Assembly: GCF_945952405.1 (NCBI RefSeq)
Contig: NZ_CAMFIA010000029.1
Span: forward strand, 1-40,478
From: an uncultured Stenotrophomonas sp.
GTDB taxonomy: Bacteria; Pseudomonadota; Gammaproteobacteria; Xanthomonadales; Xanthomonadaceae
Reading direction: 5' to 3'
Length of the DNA stretch: 40,478 bases
In this document: in pieces, positions 17,292-26,663 of the stretch
How positions within the stretch are numbered: the stretch's first letter is position 1
Layout of the letters: every line of letters starts with the position of its first letter
Translations under genes and position numbers: made by a program
The notes under the pieces: generated by a model
What the model saw: only the letters and a program-made list of their open reading frames with translations
Told to the model about the DNA's origin: nothing
Databases searched by the model: none

Positions 17292-18478
17292 GCAGGCGTG
17301 TAGCAGCAGACCTGGCGATGGCCGCCTACCTCCCTCCCGAATATGACGCGGGGGGAGAGCCCACAAAGGTTCAGGCTGGTGACGAGATCTTCATTGCCGT
17401 CGGGCACGCAGATACGAGGAGTGGCTATCAGGGCTCCATCTACAAGAATGTAAGGACAGGCGACTACGTCATCGCCCATCGCGGCACCGAGTTCGACCGG
17501 GAATTGCTCAAGGATGGCGTGGTCGACATGGTCATGGTCATGGTCATGGTCATGGTCATGGTCATGGTCACCGGCAGGTTCAACGCACAGCTCAAGGACG
17601 CGCTGGAGCTCACCCGCATTGCCAAGGGAATGGCCGAGCGCGACGGCAAGCAGCTGTCTGTCACCGGCCACTCGCTGGGCGGTGGATTGGGACAAGTCTA
17701 CGCGCATCACTACAACCTGCCCGGCGAACTGACGCACCACCACGAGCTGGATATCGGCACCAGCGCGCTTGGGAAAAACGGCAGACGTGACAGCAAGCGC
17801 ACCCCCTCCGGCAGGCCAGGCTGCGTGCGCGGCAGGCGCGATACCCGAGCTCACCCGTACCTCGCACTGAACCGGCTACCGTTGCTTGCATTGATTGCAA
17901 TGCTGGCGGCCTGCGGGCGCAAGGAGCCGCCAGCGCCGCCGTATGAACTGAATCCTTCCCCGAAGGATGCCTATGAAATCACCCTCACCACGCAGGATGC
18001 GCCAGACGACATCGACGCATCACACGCATACGTGAGTTACAGGATTGCGGATGAAGGCTGCCTTCCTCCCATCGATAACTTCGAGGGTGTCCGCTATGGC
18101 ATGGAAATGAAATTGCTTCACATTCCACTGCAACGCGTTGATGGCCATACGTTCAAGGGAATCTTCTTCCGCGATGGACTCGCTCGAAAGGACTACTTCG
18201 GGCGCGGGATCTGCACGTGGCGTGTGTCGCTCGTCGGTGCGTCCTTGTGGACCGAACAAACAAAGGACTTCACGTACTTCTCGATCAGCACAGACCTTCA
18301 AAAGGGCCGTGAGACCCGCCTCTCCAAAAAGGACATAGAACCCCTTCTTGATGACGGCCATCGCTATCCAGCCAGTGCAATCCTGGAAAACCGGTTCGAG
18401 GACGAAGTTCCCATTGAGGAACGCGGCCGATTCTTCTCCTACAGCATATCCATCAGGAAGGCAGGCAACCGGCAATGA
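17288..18478 (+). CDS. In-frame fusion: truncated class-3 lipase plus lipoprotein B
   Basis: A single 396-codon frame joins two unrelated parts. Codons 1-149 match the N-terminal part of the intact lipase at 18475-19737 and include the nucleophile motif GHSLGG with Ser129, but the segments carrying the catalytic Asp and His are missing. Codons 180-396 form a complete lipoprotein homologous to lipoprotein A: LALIAMLAAC then GRKEPPAPPYE. A GTG at 17825 could start it independently, giving 217 residues with Cys30 lipidated. The fusion would bury the signal sequence internally, so separate translation of the lipoprotein seems more likely. The stop overlaps the next ATG as ATGA (18475-18478), coupling it to the intact lipase. 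The 17825-18478 part is probably the cognate immunity protein of that lipase. Confidence 0.7.
   Translation: MSRRVAADLAMAAYLPPEYDAGGEPTKVQAGDEIFIAVGHADTRSGYQGSIYKNVRTGDYVIAHRGTEFDRELLKDGVVDMVMVMVMVMVMVMVTGRFNAQLKDALELTRIAKGMAERDGKQLSVTGHSLGGGLGQVYAHHYNLPGELTHHHELDIGTSALGKNGRRDSKRTPSGRPGCVRGRRDTRAHPYLALNRLPLLALIAMLAACGRKEPPAPPYELNPSPKDAYEITLTTQDAPDDIDASHAYVSYRIADEGCLPPIDNFEGVRYGMEMKLLHIPLQRVDGHTFKGIFFRDGLARKDYFGRGICTWRVSLVGASLWTEQTKDFTYFSISTDLQKGRETRLSKKDIEPLLDDGHRYPASAILENRFEDEVPIEERGRFFSYSISIRKAGNRQ
17462..17727 (+). repeat. Direct repeat copy 1 (lipase core)
   Basis: This block matches 18652-18887 with five base differences plus a 30-base hexamer expansion. Flanking sequence on both sides is much more diverged, so the block edges are sharp. 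Confidence 0.9.
17528..17569 (+). repeat. Seven tandem ATGGTC hexamers
   Basis: Seven uninterrupted copies encode alternating Met-Val in the lipase remnant. The intact gene has two copies at 18718-18729. Each change adds or removes two codons, so the frame is preserved. Confidence 0.95.
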
Positions 18479-19737
18479 ACCGCTCCATCCACGCGGTCCT
18501 TTCAAATGCAGCCTATGGGTCACCGGAGTTCAACCCGGACGGGACATCCGTTGAGATAGATGCAGGCTACGGACAGAAGTACAAGGCTGTTCTCCACATG
18601 GACAAACCCAGCGGCTATCAGGGCACGATCTTCCAGAACATTGCCACGCGTGACTACGTCATCGCCCATCGCGGCACCGAGATCGACCGGGAGCTGCTCA
18701 AGGATGGCGTGGTCGACATGGTCATGGTCACCGGCAGGTTCAACGCACAGCTCAAGGACGCGCTGGAGCTCACCCGCATTGCCAAGGGAATGGCCGAGCG
18801 CGACGGCAAGCAGCTGTCTGTCACCGGCCACTCGCTGGGCGGTGGATTGGGACAGGTCTGCGCGCATCACTACAACCTGCCCGGCGATGCCTTCAATCCC
18901 TACGGCGTGGTGAGCCTTGGCTACCGCATCGAGGAAGGTCAGCCTGCGCATGCGGCCCCCTTCACCAACCACGTCATGGCCGGCGATTTCGTAAGCGCCG
19001 GCAGCAAGCATTACGGCAGCGTGCAGACCTATGCGCTGCCCAGCGAACTGAAGACCCTGCGCGAGGCCGAGATTGGCACCCGCATGCTCGGCGCCGCCAC
19101 CGGCATGTCCGCGCAGATGGCCGCCACGCCACTGCTGGTCGGCGCGCTGGCTGACTCGCACCGGATGAAGCACTTCGTCGACCGCGAAGAGAATGGCGTG
19201 CTCAAGCGCTCGGTACTGGACGATCCGTCCGCCCGCGTCCGCGATCCTGAAGACCAGCGACGCGTGGATGCCTTCCGCGCCGACGTGCACGCGCTGCGCA
19301 GTGGCGTCAGCCTGCTCAGCCGCGGTGGCCCCGGCCTGCTCCTGGACGGGCTCAACCACGTGCGCGGCCCCGACCAGGCTGGCGGCTACGCGCAGCGCAT
19401 GGCACAGGCGGCCGAGTTGGCTGCCCACCCGTTCATCCCGTCCGAGCAGCGCAACGCAGCGGCCGCCCAGAACGGTTCGCCGCGCAGGGACCAGCCCGAA
19501 TTCAATACGCGCTCACCGCTGCAGCAGCGCCTGGACGAACTGCTGGCCGCGGATCCGGAGCGGTTCCTTCAGCTCAATCGCGAGCTGGCCCACCAGGGCG
19601 CCGGCCAGCGACTGGACACGCAGGTGCGCGCCCAGCTGGACGCTGAGGAAAGGGAGCGCGAGCAGGCCCAGGAACTGGCACGGCAGCAGGCCGCCCAGCA
19701 GGAACAGCAACAAGCAGCACCGGCCATGCGCCGTTGA
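18475..19737 (+). CDS. Class-3 lipase-like protein, probable antibacterial effector
   Basis: The 420-residue protein has an alpha/beta-hydrolase core. The oxyanion-type segment AHRGTE is at 64-69, GHSLGG at 118-123 has nucleophile Ser120, a likely catalytic Asp171 lies in AGDFVSAG, and a likely His229 (or His233) lies in DSHRMKHF. The C-terminal third is helical and polar and ends in a Gln/Ala/Glu-rich tail (about 395-413). There is no signal peptide. The lipase core plus lipoprotein partner resembles phospholipase effectors of Xanthomonadales type IV or type VI secretion. The Gln-rich tail recalls X-T4SS effectors, but I do not see the canonical XVIPCD motif, so the route is unproven. The start overlaps the immunity-like gene as ATGA. 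Confidence 0.78.
   Translation: MNRSIHAVLSNAAYGSPEFNPDGTSVEIDAGYGQKYKAVLHMDKPSGYQGTIFQNIATRDYVIAHRGTEIDRELLKDGVVDMVMVTGRFNAQLKDALELTRIAKGMAERDGKQLSVTGHSLGGGLGQVCAHHYNLPGDAFNPYGVVSLGYRIEEGQPAHAAPFTNHVMAGDFVSAGSKHYGSVQTYALPSELKTLREAEIGTRMLGAATGMSAQMAATPLLVGALADSHRMKHFVDREENGVLKRSVLDDPSARVRDPEDQRRVDAFRADVHALRSGVSLLSRGGPGLLLDGLNHVRGPDQAGGYAQRMAQAAELAAHPFIPSEQRNAAAAQNGSPRRDQPEFNTRSPLQQRLDELLAADPERFLQLNRELAHQGAGQRLDTQVRAQLDAEEREREQAQELARQQAAQQEQQQAAPAMRR
18652..18887 (+). repeat. Direct repeat copy 2 (lipase core)
   Basis: Partner of 17462-17727. It contains two ATGGTC units instead of seven and encodes the oxyanion and nucleophile motifs of the intact lipase. Confidence 0.9.
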
Positions 19738-19754
19738 TGGCGTGGAGCGTGAAA

Positions 19755-20330
19755 ATGCACAAGAGTGAACTGGATGAACTGGTCAAGAGCACAGCGCTGC
19801 TGATGGAGCGCTATCAGCACCTGTGCAAGCAGATGGGACAGCAACAGGCGCAGCAGGCGGGCGCGATCAATGCGGTGGTGAAGTCACTTCCGGGCCAGCT
19901 TCGGAGCAGCATTGACGCCACCCTTGCCGGAGCCAGCCGCGAAGGCGCCGACGCCATGAAGCAGACCATGCAGGCGGCCGTGAACGACTATGAGCAGCGC
20001 CTGGCGGCCTCCGGTGAATCGCTTGGTCGAAACGTTGCGACGCTCGTCACCGAGATAGAGCGGTTGCGCCGGGCGTCGCGCGGTGTCCTGCTGAAAAGCC
20101 TGGGCCTGGTCGTGGCCGCCACCGTGTTGCTGGTGGCTGGCACGATCTGGCTTGGCGGGCGCTACCGCGCCGAAATCGAGCGCAACCAGATCCAGGCCGA
20201 GCTGCTGCGGGCCTACAACCGCGCCGACGTGGTCCTGTGCGGCAAGGAGCAGCTGTGTGCCAACGTCGACATGCGCGGCAGCGGCACAGGTGAGAAGGGA
20301 CGCTATCGCCGCGTGCGCCCCCGCCCGTAG
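19755..20330 (+). CDS. Coiled-coil single-pass membrane protein, unknown
   Basis: The 191-residue protein has a long polar helical N-terminal part (about 1-108) rich in Gln, Ala and Glu, one membrane segment (about 111-134, VLLKSLGLVV then AATVLLVAGTIW) and a short C-terminal domain with LCGKEQLC and a basic tail. The ATG at 19755 is chosen because GGAG lies seven bases upstream; TTG or ATG at 19734-19737 would overlap the lipase stop. It is almost certainly in the same operon as the lipase. The layout recalls small accessory proteins of mobilisation or secretion systems, but I do not recognise the family. No Cys lipobox or cleavable signal is seen. Confidence 0.65.
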   Translation: MHKSELDELVKSTALLMERYQHLCKQMGQQQAQQAGAINAVVKSLPGQLRSSIDATLAGASREGADAMKQTMQAAVNDYEQRLAASGESLGRNVATLVTEIERLRRASRGVLLKSLGLVVAATVLLVAGTIWLGGRYRAEIERNQIQAELLRAYNRADVVLCGKEQLCANVDMRGSGTGEKGRYRRVRPRP

Positions 20331-20336
20331 GCGGGG
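20309..20336. terminator. GC hairpin between convergent ends
   Basis: CCCCGCC-CGTA-GGCGGGG overlaps the stop of the membrane-protein gene and precedes the end of leftward clpB at 20352. No T-tract follows on either strand, so intrinsic termination is doubtful. Confidence 0.35.
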
Positions 20337-20351
20337 ACGCGCGCCGCATCC

Positions 20352-22937
<2,586 letters not shown>

Positions 22938-22987
22938 TGCGAAACCTCATCGGTCATCAGGGCCGGCCCGCGCCGGCGATGCTGGAA

Positions 22988-23017
22988 AGATGCGGTTGCC
23001 CCACCCCGTTTCAAGGG
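22988..23017 (-). promoter_or_regulatory. Sigma-32 heat-shock promoter of clpB
   Basis: On the minus strand, CCCTTGAAA (-35; 23009-23017) is followed after 13 bases by CCGCATCT (-10; 22988-22995). This compares with the consensus CTTGAAA-N13-CCCCATNT, seven of eight at the -10. The start site would be near 22980, about 43 bases before the clpB ATG. Confidence 0.8.
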
Positions 23018-23117
23018 TGACTGCGACTGCACCCCGAGGCCAGTCAGCCTGCGGCCAGCATGCCGGAACGGGTGTGGTCGGCGCGTTGATCCCGATCAGT
23101 GGCGCGCGATGGGAGCC

Positions 23118-23933
23118 TCAGCGGGTGATCGCGCTGCGGATCGCCCGCAGCTGCTGCTTGACCGCCCGGGCCTGCGCCGCATCCATGCGCAACAGGGCCT
23201 TCTGGCCGATCGAACGCGCCTGCAGGCCGGGATCGACGAAGCGGTAACGGCCGCGCTCATCGCGTTCCACCCGCGGCGCCTGGGCCGGTTCCGGCGTGTC
23301 CAGCAGGTGATCGATCACCGCCACCAGGCGGTCGTTGAAATAGCCCTGGGGCCGGCCGAGATCGACATAGGCCTGCTGGATCAGCGGATAGAAGCGCTTG
23401 TAGGTGGCGGCCACCGTCGCCGGGTCGAGCGCGGTGAACGCCTGCACGTAGGGCGCATAGCGCGCCGCGTTGGTGGCAGCGATGCGCTCGCCGCCCTCCC
23501 CTGCGTCCACCCGCAGGCTGCCCGGCAACGGCCGCGCGGCCAACGCCGTGGGCGGCACGCTGGGCTTGTCCAGGGTATCAACCTGGGTGACCAGGCGCTG
23601 GATCAGGTGATCGCGCAGCAACAGGGTCAGCGGCCCCTCGCCCTGGAACAACTGGCTCAGCGCCGCCCAGGCAGCGGCATCGCTGTCAGCCAGCGTGGGC
23701 AGGGCCGGGTCGGCCTCGACCTCCAGCGGATGCCGGATCGGCGGTGGCGCCGGCGCAGGTTCTGCGGCCGCGTTCGGCTGTGCCGGTGCACTGCGGGTGA
23801 CGGGGGCGGATTGCACCGGCACCGAAACACCGTCTGCCAGGCTCTTCAGCGGGTCGCGGAACAACCAACCCGCCGCGCCACCGATCACCACCACGCCCAG
23901 CACCCAGGGCCATACCGCCTTTCCACTCTGCAT
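23118..23933 (-). CDS. DUF3014-family membrane-anchored protein
   Basis: The 271-residue protein has an N-terminal membrane anchor (about residues 7-25), a proline/alanine-rich spacer (about 38-72) and a C-terminal globular domain. The domain contains LADSDAAAWAALSQLF, LLLRDHLIQRLVTQVD and YAPYVQAFTALD segments typical of DUF3014. The function of the family is unknown; the topology suggests a periplasmic domain. Two starts are possible, 23948 (AGGTG close by) and 23933 (GAGGGA nine bases upstream); I took the second. It lies upstream of clpB on the same strand with a separate heat-shock promoter between them. Confidence 0.78.
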   Translation of the reverse strand: MQSGKAVWPWVLGVVVIGGAAGWLFRDPLKSLADGVSVPVQSAPVTRSAPAQPNAAAEPAPAPPPIRHPLEVEADPALPTLADSDAAAWAALSQLFQGEGPLTLLLRDHLIQRLVTQVDTLDKPSVPPTALAARPLPGSLRVDAGEGGERIAATNAARYAPYVQAFTALDPATVAATYKRFYPLIQQAYVDLGRPQGYFNDRLVAVIDHLLDTPEPAQAPRVERDERGRYRFVDPGLQARSIGQKALLRMDAAQARAVKQQLRAIRSAITR

Positions 23934-24104
23934 GATGCAGTCCCTCATTCTTCACCTGCATGGACACGGTGTGACCCCGCGGATTGCAGCGGGTTCCCCC
24001 GGCGTTCCGCTGCGGTTCGGGTTCGCGGCGGGGGCCACGCACGCTCACGCCTGCTTTGCACGCTGCGCGCGAGGCTGTGGGTCCTGTCCCGTGGAGAATC
24101 CGCC

Positions 24105-24815
24105 ATGCAATACGCGCTGTACTACTGGACCGGGATCCAGGGTCGTGGCGAATTCGTGCGACTGGCACTTGAAGACGCCGGCGCCGATTACATCGACATG
24201 GCGCGGGTGCATGGCGATGCAGTGATGCAGCCGTTCCTGGAAGGTCACAGCGAGGGCGCACAGCCCTTCGCGCCACCGTTCCTGAAAGCCGGACGCCAGG
24301 TCATCGCGCAGGTCGCGGCCATCCTGGATTTCCTTGGCCCGACCCTGGACCTGGTGCCACAGGCGGCCTCGCGGCGGATGCAGGCGCTGCAGTTGCAGCT
24401 GACCATTGCCGACCTGGTCGCCGAAGTACATGACAGCCACCATCCGATCGCCGCATCGAAGTACTACGAGCAGCAGAAGACCGAAGCCAGGGCGCGTGCC
24501 GCCGTGTTGCGCAGCGAACGGCTGCCGAAGTTCCTCGGTTACTTCGAACAGGTGCTGGCGGCCAATGGTGGCCGCCATGCCCTGCGCGAGCATTCCTACG
24601 TGGATCTGTCGCTGTTCCAGCTGCTGAGCGGGCTGGACTACATGTTTCCCCGCCGCATGCAGGCGCTGGCGTCCACCCTGCCGTTGCTGCGCGCCCTGCA
24701 GGAGCGGGTCGCCAAGCGGCCGAACATCGCCGCCTACCTGGCCTCGGAGCGGCGGCTGGCGTTCAACACCCAGGGCATCTTCCGGCATTACCCGGAGCTT
24801 GACGGGGAGCGGTAG
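24105..24815 (+). CDS. Glutathione S-transferase family protein
   Basis: The 236-residue cytoplasmic protein has a thioredoxin-like N-terminal domain (about 1-80) opening MQYALYYWTGIQGRGEFVR, which places a candidate catalytic Tyr at 6-7 and the RGE motif of alpha/pi/sigma-like GSTs. An all-helical C-terminal domain follows (about 85-210). GGAGA precedes the ATG at 24105 by eight bases. It would conjugate glutathione to electrophiles; the substrate cannot be inferred. It is a single gene, divergent from the DUF3014 gene. The TAG stop codon lies within the GTAG head of a SMAG repeat. Confidence 0.85.
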   Translation: MQYALYYWTGIQGRGEFVRLALEDAGADYIDMARVHGDAVMQPFLEGHSEGAQPFAPPFLKAGRQVIAQVAAILDFLGPTLDLVPQAASRRMQALQLQLTIADLVAEVHDSHHPIAASKYYEQQKTEARARAAVLRSERLPKFLGYFEQVLAANGGRHALREHSYVDLSLFQLLSGLDYMFPRRMQALASTLPLLRALQERVAKRPNIAAYLASERRLAFNTQGIFRHYPELDGER

Positions 24816-24883
24816 TGCCGGCCACCGGCCGGCACACGCAGGGGCTACGAACGCATCGCGCGGATGCCGGCCACGGGCCGGCA
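24812..24883. repeat. Pair of SMAG REP elements
   Basis: First element: GTAG followed by GTGCCGGCC-ACC-GGCCGGCAC (24815-24835). Second element: TGCCGGCC-ACG-GGCCGGCA (24865-24883), with CTAC (inverted GTAG) between them at 24845-24848. Together they form a SMAG dimer between convergent genes. Confidence 0.8.
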
Positions 24884-24893
24884 CGACCGCAGG

Positions 24894-26498
24894 TCAGTTG
24901 TTTCCGCCCAACGGCTTCACCGCCTGCTTCTGCAGCGACAACAGCCCCAGCAGCACCGCCAGTGCCACATAGGCGCCGGCGAACTGCCAGCTGATGATAC
25001 GGGCCAGGCCTTGCAGGTCCCACGGCAGGTAGATGCCGCCGCGCGGATCCACCGAATGGATCAGGCCGAACAGGGTCAGCACCGCAGCCACCAGCAGGAA
25101 GCCGCAGGCACGGCGCAGACGGCCATCGACCATCGCCGCCACCGCCGAGATCCACAGCATCGAGGTGATGATGAAACCGTTGCCCAGAGTGAAGATCACC
25201 GCCAGTTCCGGCAGCCCGTGGCCATCCAGCTTGCCCAGCAGCTGGGGCAGCTGCTCCGGTGCGATCCAGCCCGGCGCCTTGATCGCCAGCAGGTAAGCCA
25301 CCGACGGCAGGAAACCAAACACCATCGCACCGGTATGGTGCCGAGGGGTGGCCTGGAACGCCTGGGTGGTGATGTCGATGGCCACGTAGACGATGATCGG
25401 CGCCAGCACCGCCAGTGGCAGCCACTGCACCAGCCCGGAGATGATGCCGAGCATGCCGCCGATGCCGACGAACAGGCCGGTCAGCAGCGTGTAGCCGCTG
25501 CGGGCACCCATGTGCTTGTAGGCCGGCTGGCCGATGTACGGGGTGGTCTGCGCCACGCCGCCGCAGACACCGGCCACCAGCGTGGCGACCGCTTCCACCA
25601 GCAGGATGTCGCGCGTGCGGTAGTCATCGCCGGCTGCGCGCGCGCTCTCGGAGACGTTGATGCCGCCCACCACCATCAGCAGGCCGAACGGCAGCAGCAG
25701 CGGCAGGTAGGTCATCGCGGTGGGCATGCCCTCGAGGAAGCCCAGCGTCGGCAGCGGCAGCACCACCTGCGGCGGTACCCACTCCGGCACATGGAAGCCG
25801 GGAGCGCCCAGCCCGGCAACACCGAGGCCGTAATACAGCACGGTGCCGAACACGAAGGCCAGCAGCACGCCAGGGCCACGCACCGGCAGCTTGCCTTTGG
25901 CGATCAGCACGTACAGCAGCAGGCCCAGCGTGGTGAAGCCCACCAGCGGCGAGCGCAGCGTCTCCAGCAGCGGCAACAGGCCCATCAGCACCAGCGCGAT
26001 GCCGGCGATGGAGCCCAGCAGGGCGGCACGCGGCAGCGCGCGGGTGACCGCTTCGCCGAAGAACGACAGCACGAACTTGAGCACGCCCATGATGACCAGC
26101 GCGGCCATGCCCAGCTGCCAGGTGGCGATGCCGGCGGCATGCGGGTCCATGCCCTGCTGCTTGAAGGCGATGAAGGCCGGTCCCAGCACCAGCAGGGCCA
26201 TGCCGATGCTGGTCGGCGCATCCAGGCCGAGCGGCATCGCGGTGACATCGTCGCGGCCGCTGCGCGCGGCCAGCCGGCGCGCCATCAGCGTATACAGCAG
26301 GTTGCCGACCAGCACGCCGAAGGCGGTGCCGGGGAACATGCGGCCGAACACCACGTCGGCCGGGAACTGGAAGATCCCGACCAGGGCCATGGCGATGAAG
26401 CCGAGGATGGAGAGGTTGTCGACGACCAGGCCGAAGAAACCGTTGAAGTCGCCGGCGACGAACCAGCGACGCGGAGCGGCGGGAGCAGGAGCGGACAT
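24894..26498 (-). CDS. NCS2-like (xanthine/uracil/AzgA-type) permease
   Basis: This 534-residue inner-membrane protein has about 12-14 hydrophobic segments. The segment NVSESARAAGDDYRTRDI followed by a glycine-rich QTTPYIGQPAYKHMGARSGY region resembles the substrate-binding and helix-break region of the nucleobase-cation-symporter-2/AzgA group. The substrate is not predictable. The ATG at 26498 is the most sensible start although no clear Shine-Dalgarno is present; the frame extends to a GTG at 26552. It lies 165 bases downstream of poxB in the same direction, and the two may or may not be cotranscribed. Confidence 0.72.
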   Translation of the reverse strand: MSAPAPAAPRRWFVAGDFNGFFGLVVDNLSILGFIAMALVGIFQFPADVVFGRMFPGTAFGVLVGNLLYTLMARRLAARSGRDDVTAMPLGLDAPTSIGMALLVLGPAFIAFKQQGMDPHAAGIATWQLGMAALVIMGVLKFVLSFFGEAVTRALPRAALLGSIAGIALVLMGLLPLLETLRSPLVGFTTLGLLLYVLIAKGKLPVRGPGVLLAFVFGTVLYYGLGVAGLGAPGFHVPEWVPPQVVLPLPTLGFLEGMPTAMTYLPLLLPFGLLMVVGGINVSESARAAGDDYRTRDILLVEAVATLVAGVCGGVAQTTPYIGQPAYKHMGARSGYTLLTGLFVGIGGMLGIISGLVQWLPLAVLAPIIVYVAIDITTQAFQATPRHHTGAMVFGFLPSVAYLLAIKAPGWIAPEQLPQLLGKLDGHGLPELAVIFTLGNGFIITSMLWISAVAAMVDGRLRRACGFLLVAAVLTLFGLIHSVDPRGGIYLPWDLQGLARIISWQFAGAYVALAVLLGLLSLQKQAVKPLGGNN

Positions 26499-26598
26499 GG
26501 AAGGGGCGATGGGGGTGGGGACCGCCGATGGTAGGCCCAGCAGGGCCTGCACGCCAATTCCACGCTGGAATGATGGGTTCCAGCCCGCCCCCTCAGCA

Positions 26599-26652
26599 AG
26601 CCAGCATCTGCTCTCGCGCTGGCTCGTGACGGGTGCAGGGCGTAACCCTGCA
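26599..26652. other. Two hairpins downstream of poxB
   Basis: AGCCAGC/GCTGGCT (26599-26605 with 26618-26624) and TGCAGGG-CGTAA-CCCTGCA (26634-26652). They lie between poxB and the permease gene. Neither has a T-tract, so their role as terminators is uncertain. Confidence 0.35.
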
Positions 26653-26663
26653 TCGCCCTCCTC

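Larger units (their letters stand above)
17288..17824 (+). pseudogene. Remnant of a first lipase effector
   Basis: Relative to the intact copy, the sequence breaks off after CCCGGCGA (17727) and resumes at a place matching the intact gene near 19047, with GCGA shared at both points. About 157 bases of the equivalent region, holding the catalytic Asp, are therefore missing. The rest decays within about 50 bases and never reaches the His or the Gln-rich tail. It also carries a seven-copy hexamer. The remnant cannot form a full Ser-Asp-His triad. Confidence 0.75.

Noticed and set aside
17528..17569. Hexamer run as a frameshifting phase-variation switch
   Set aside because: The unit length is six bases, so gain or loss never changes the frame; only length variation is possible.
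17198..17854. A leftward frame with a His-Asp repeat
   Set aside because: The repeat is just the reverse reading of the ATGGTC hexamers in the lipase remnant; no start signal or domain supports it.
18475..19737. Firm assignment of the lipase as an X-T4SS effector with XVIPCD
   Set aside because: The Gln-rich tail fits, but the conserved XVIPCD motif (DHALY-type segment) was not seen, so only a tentative link is made.
23034..23117. Extra gene between DUF3014 and clpB
   Set aside because: The stretch is short, has no Shine-Dalgarno-start pair, and lies just upstream of the clpB heat-shock promoter.
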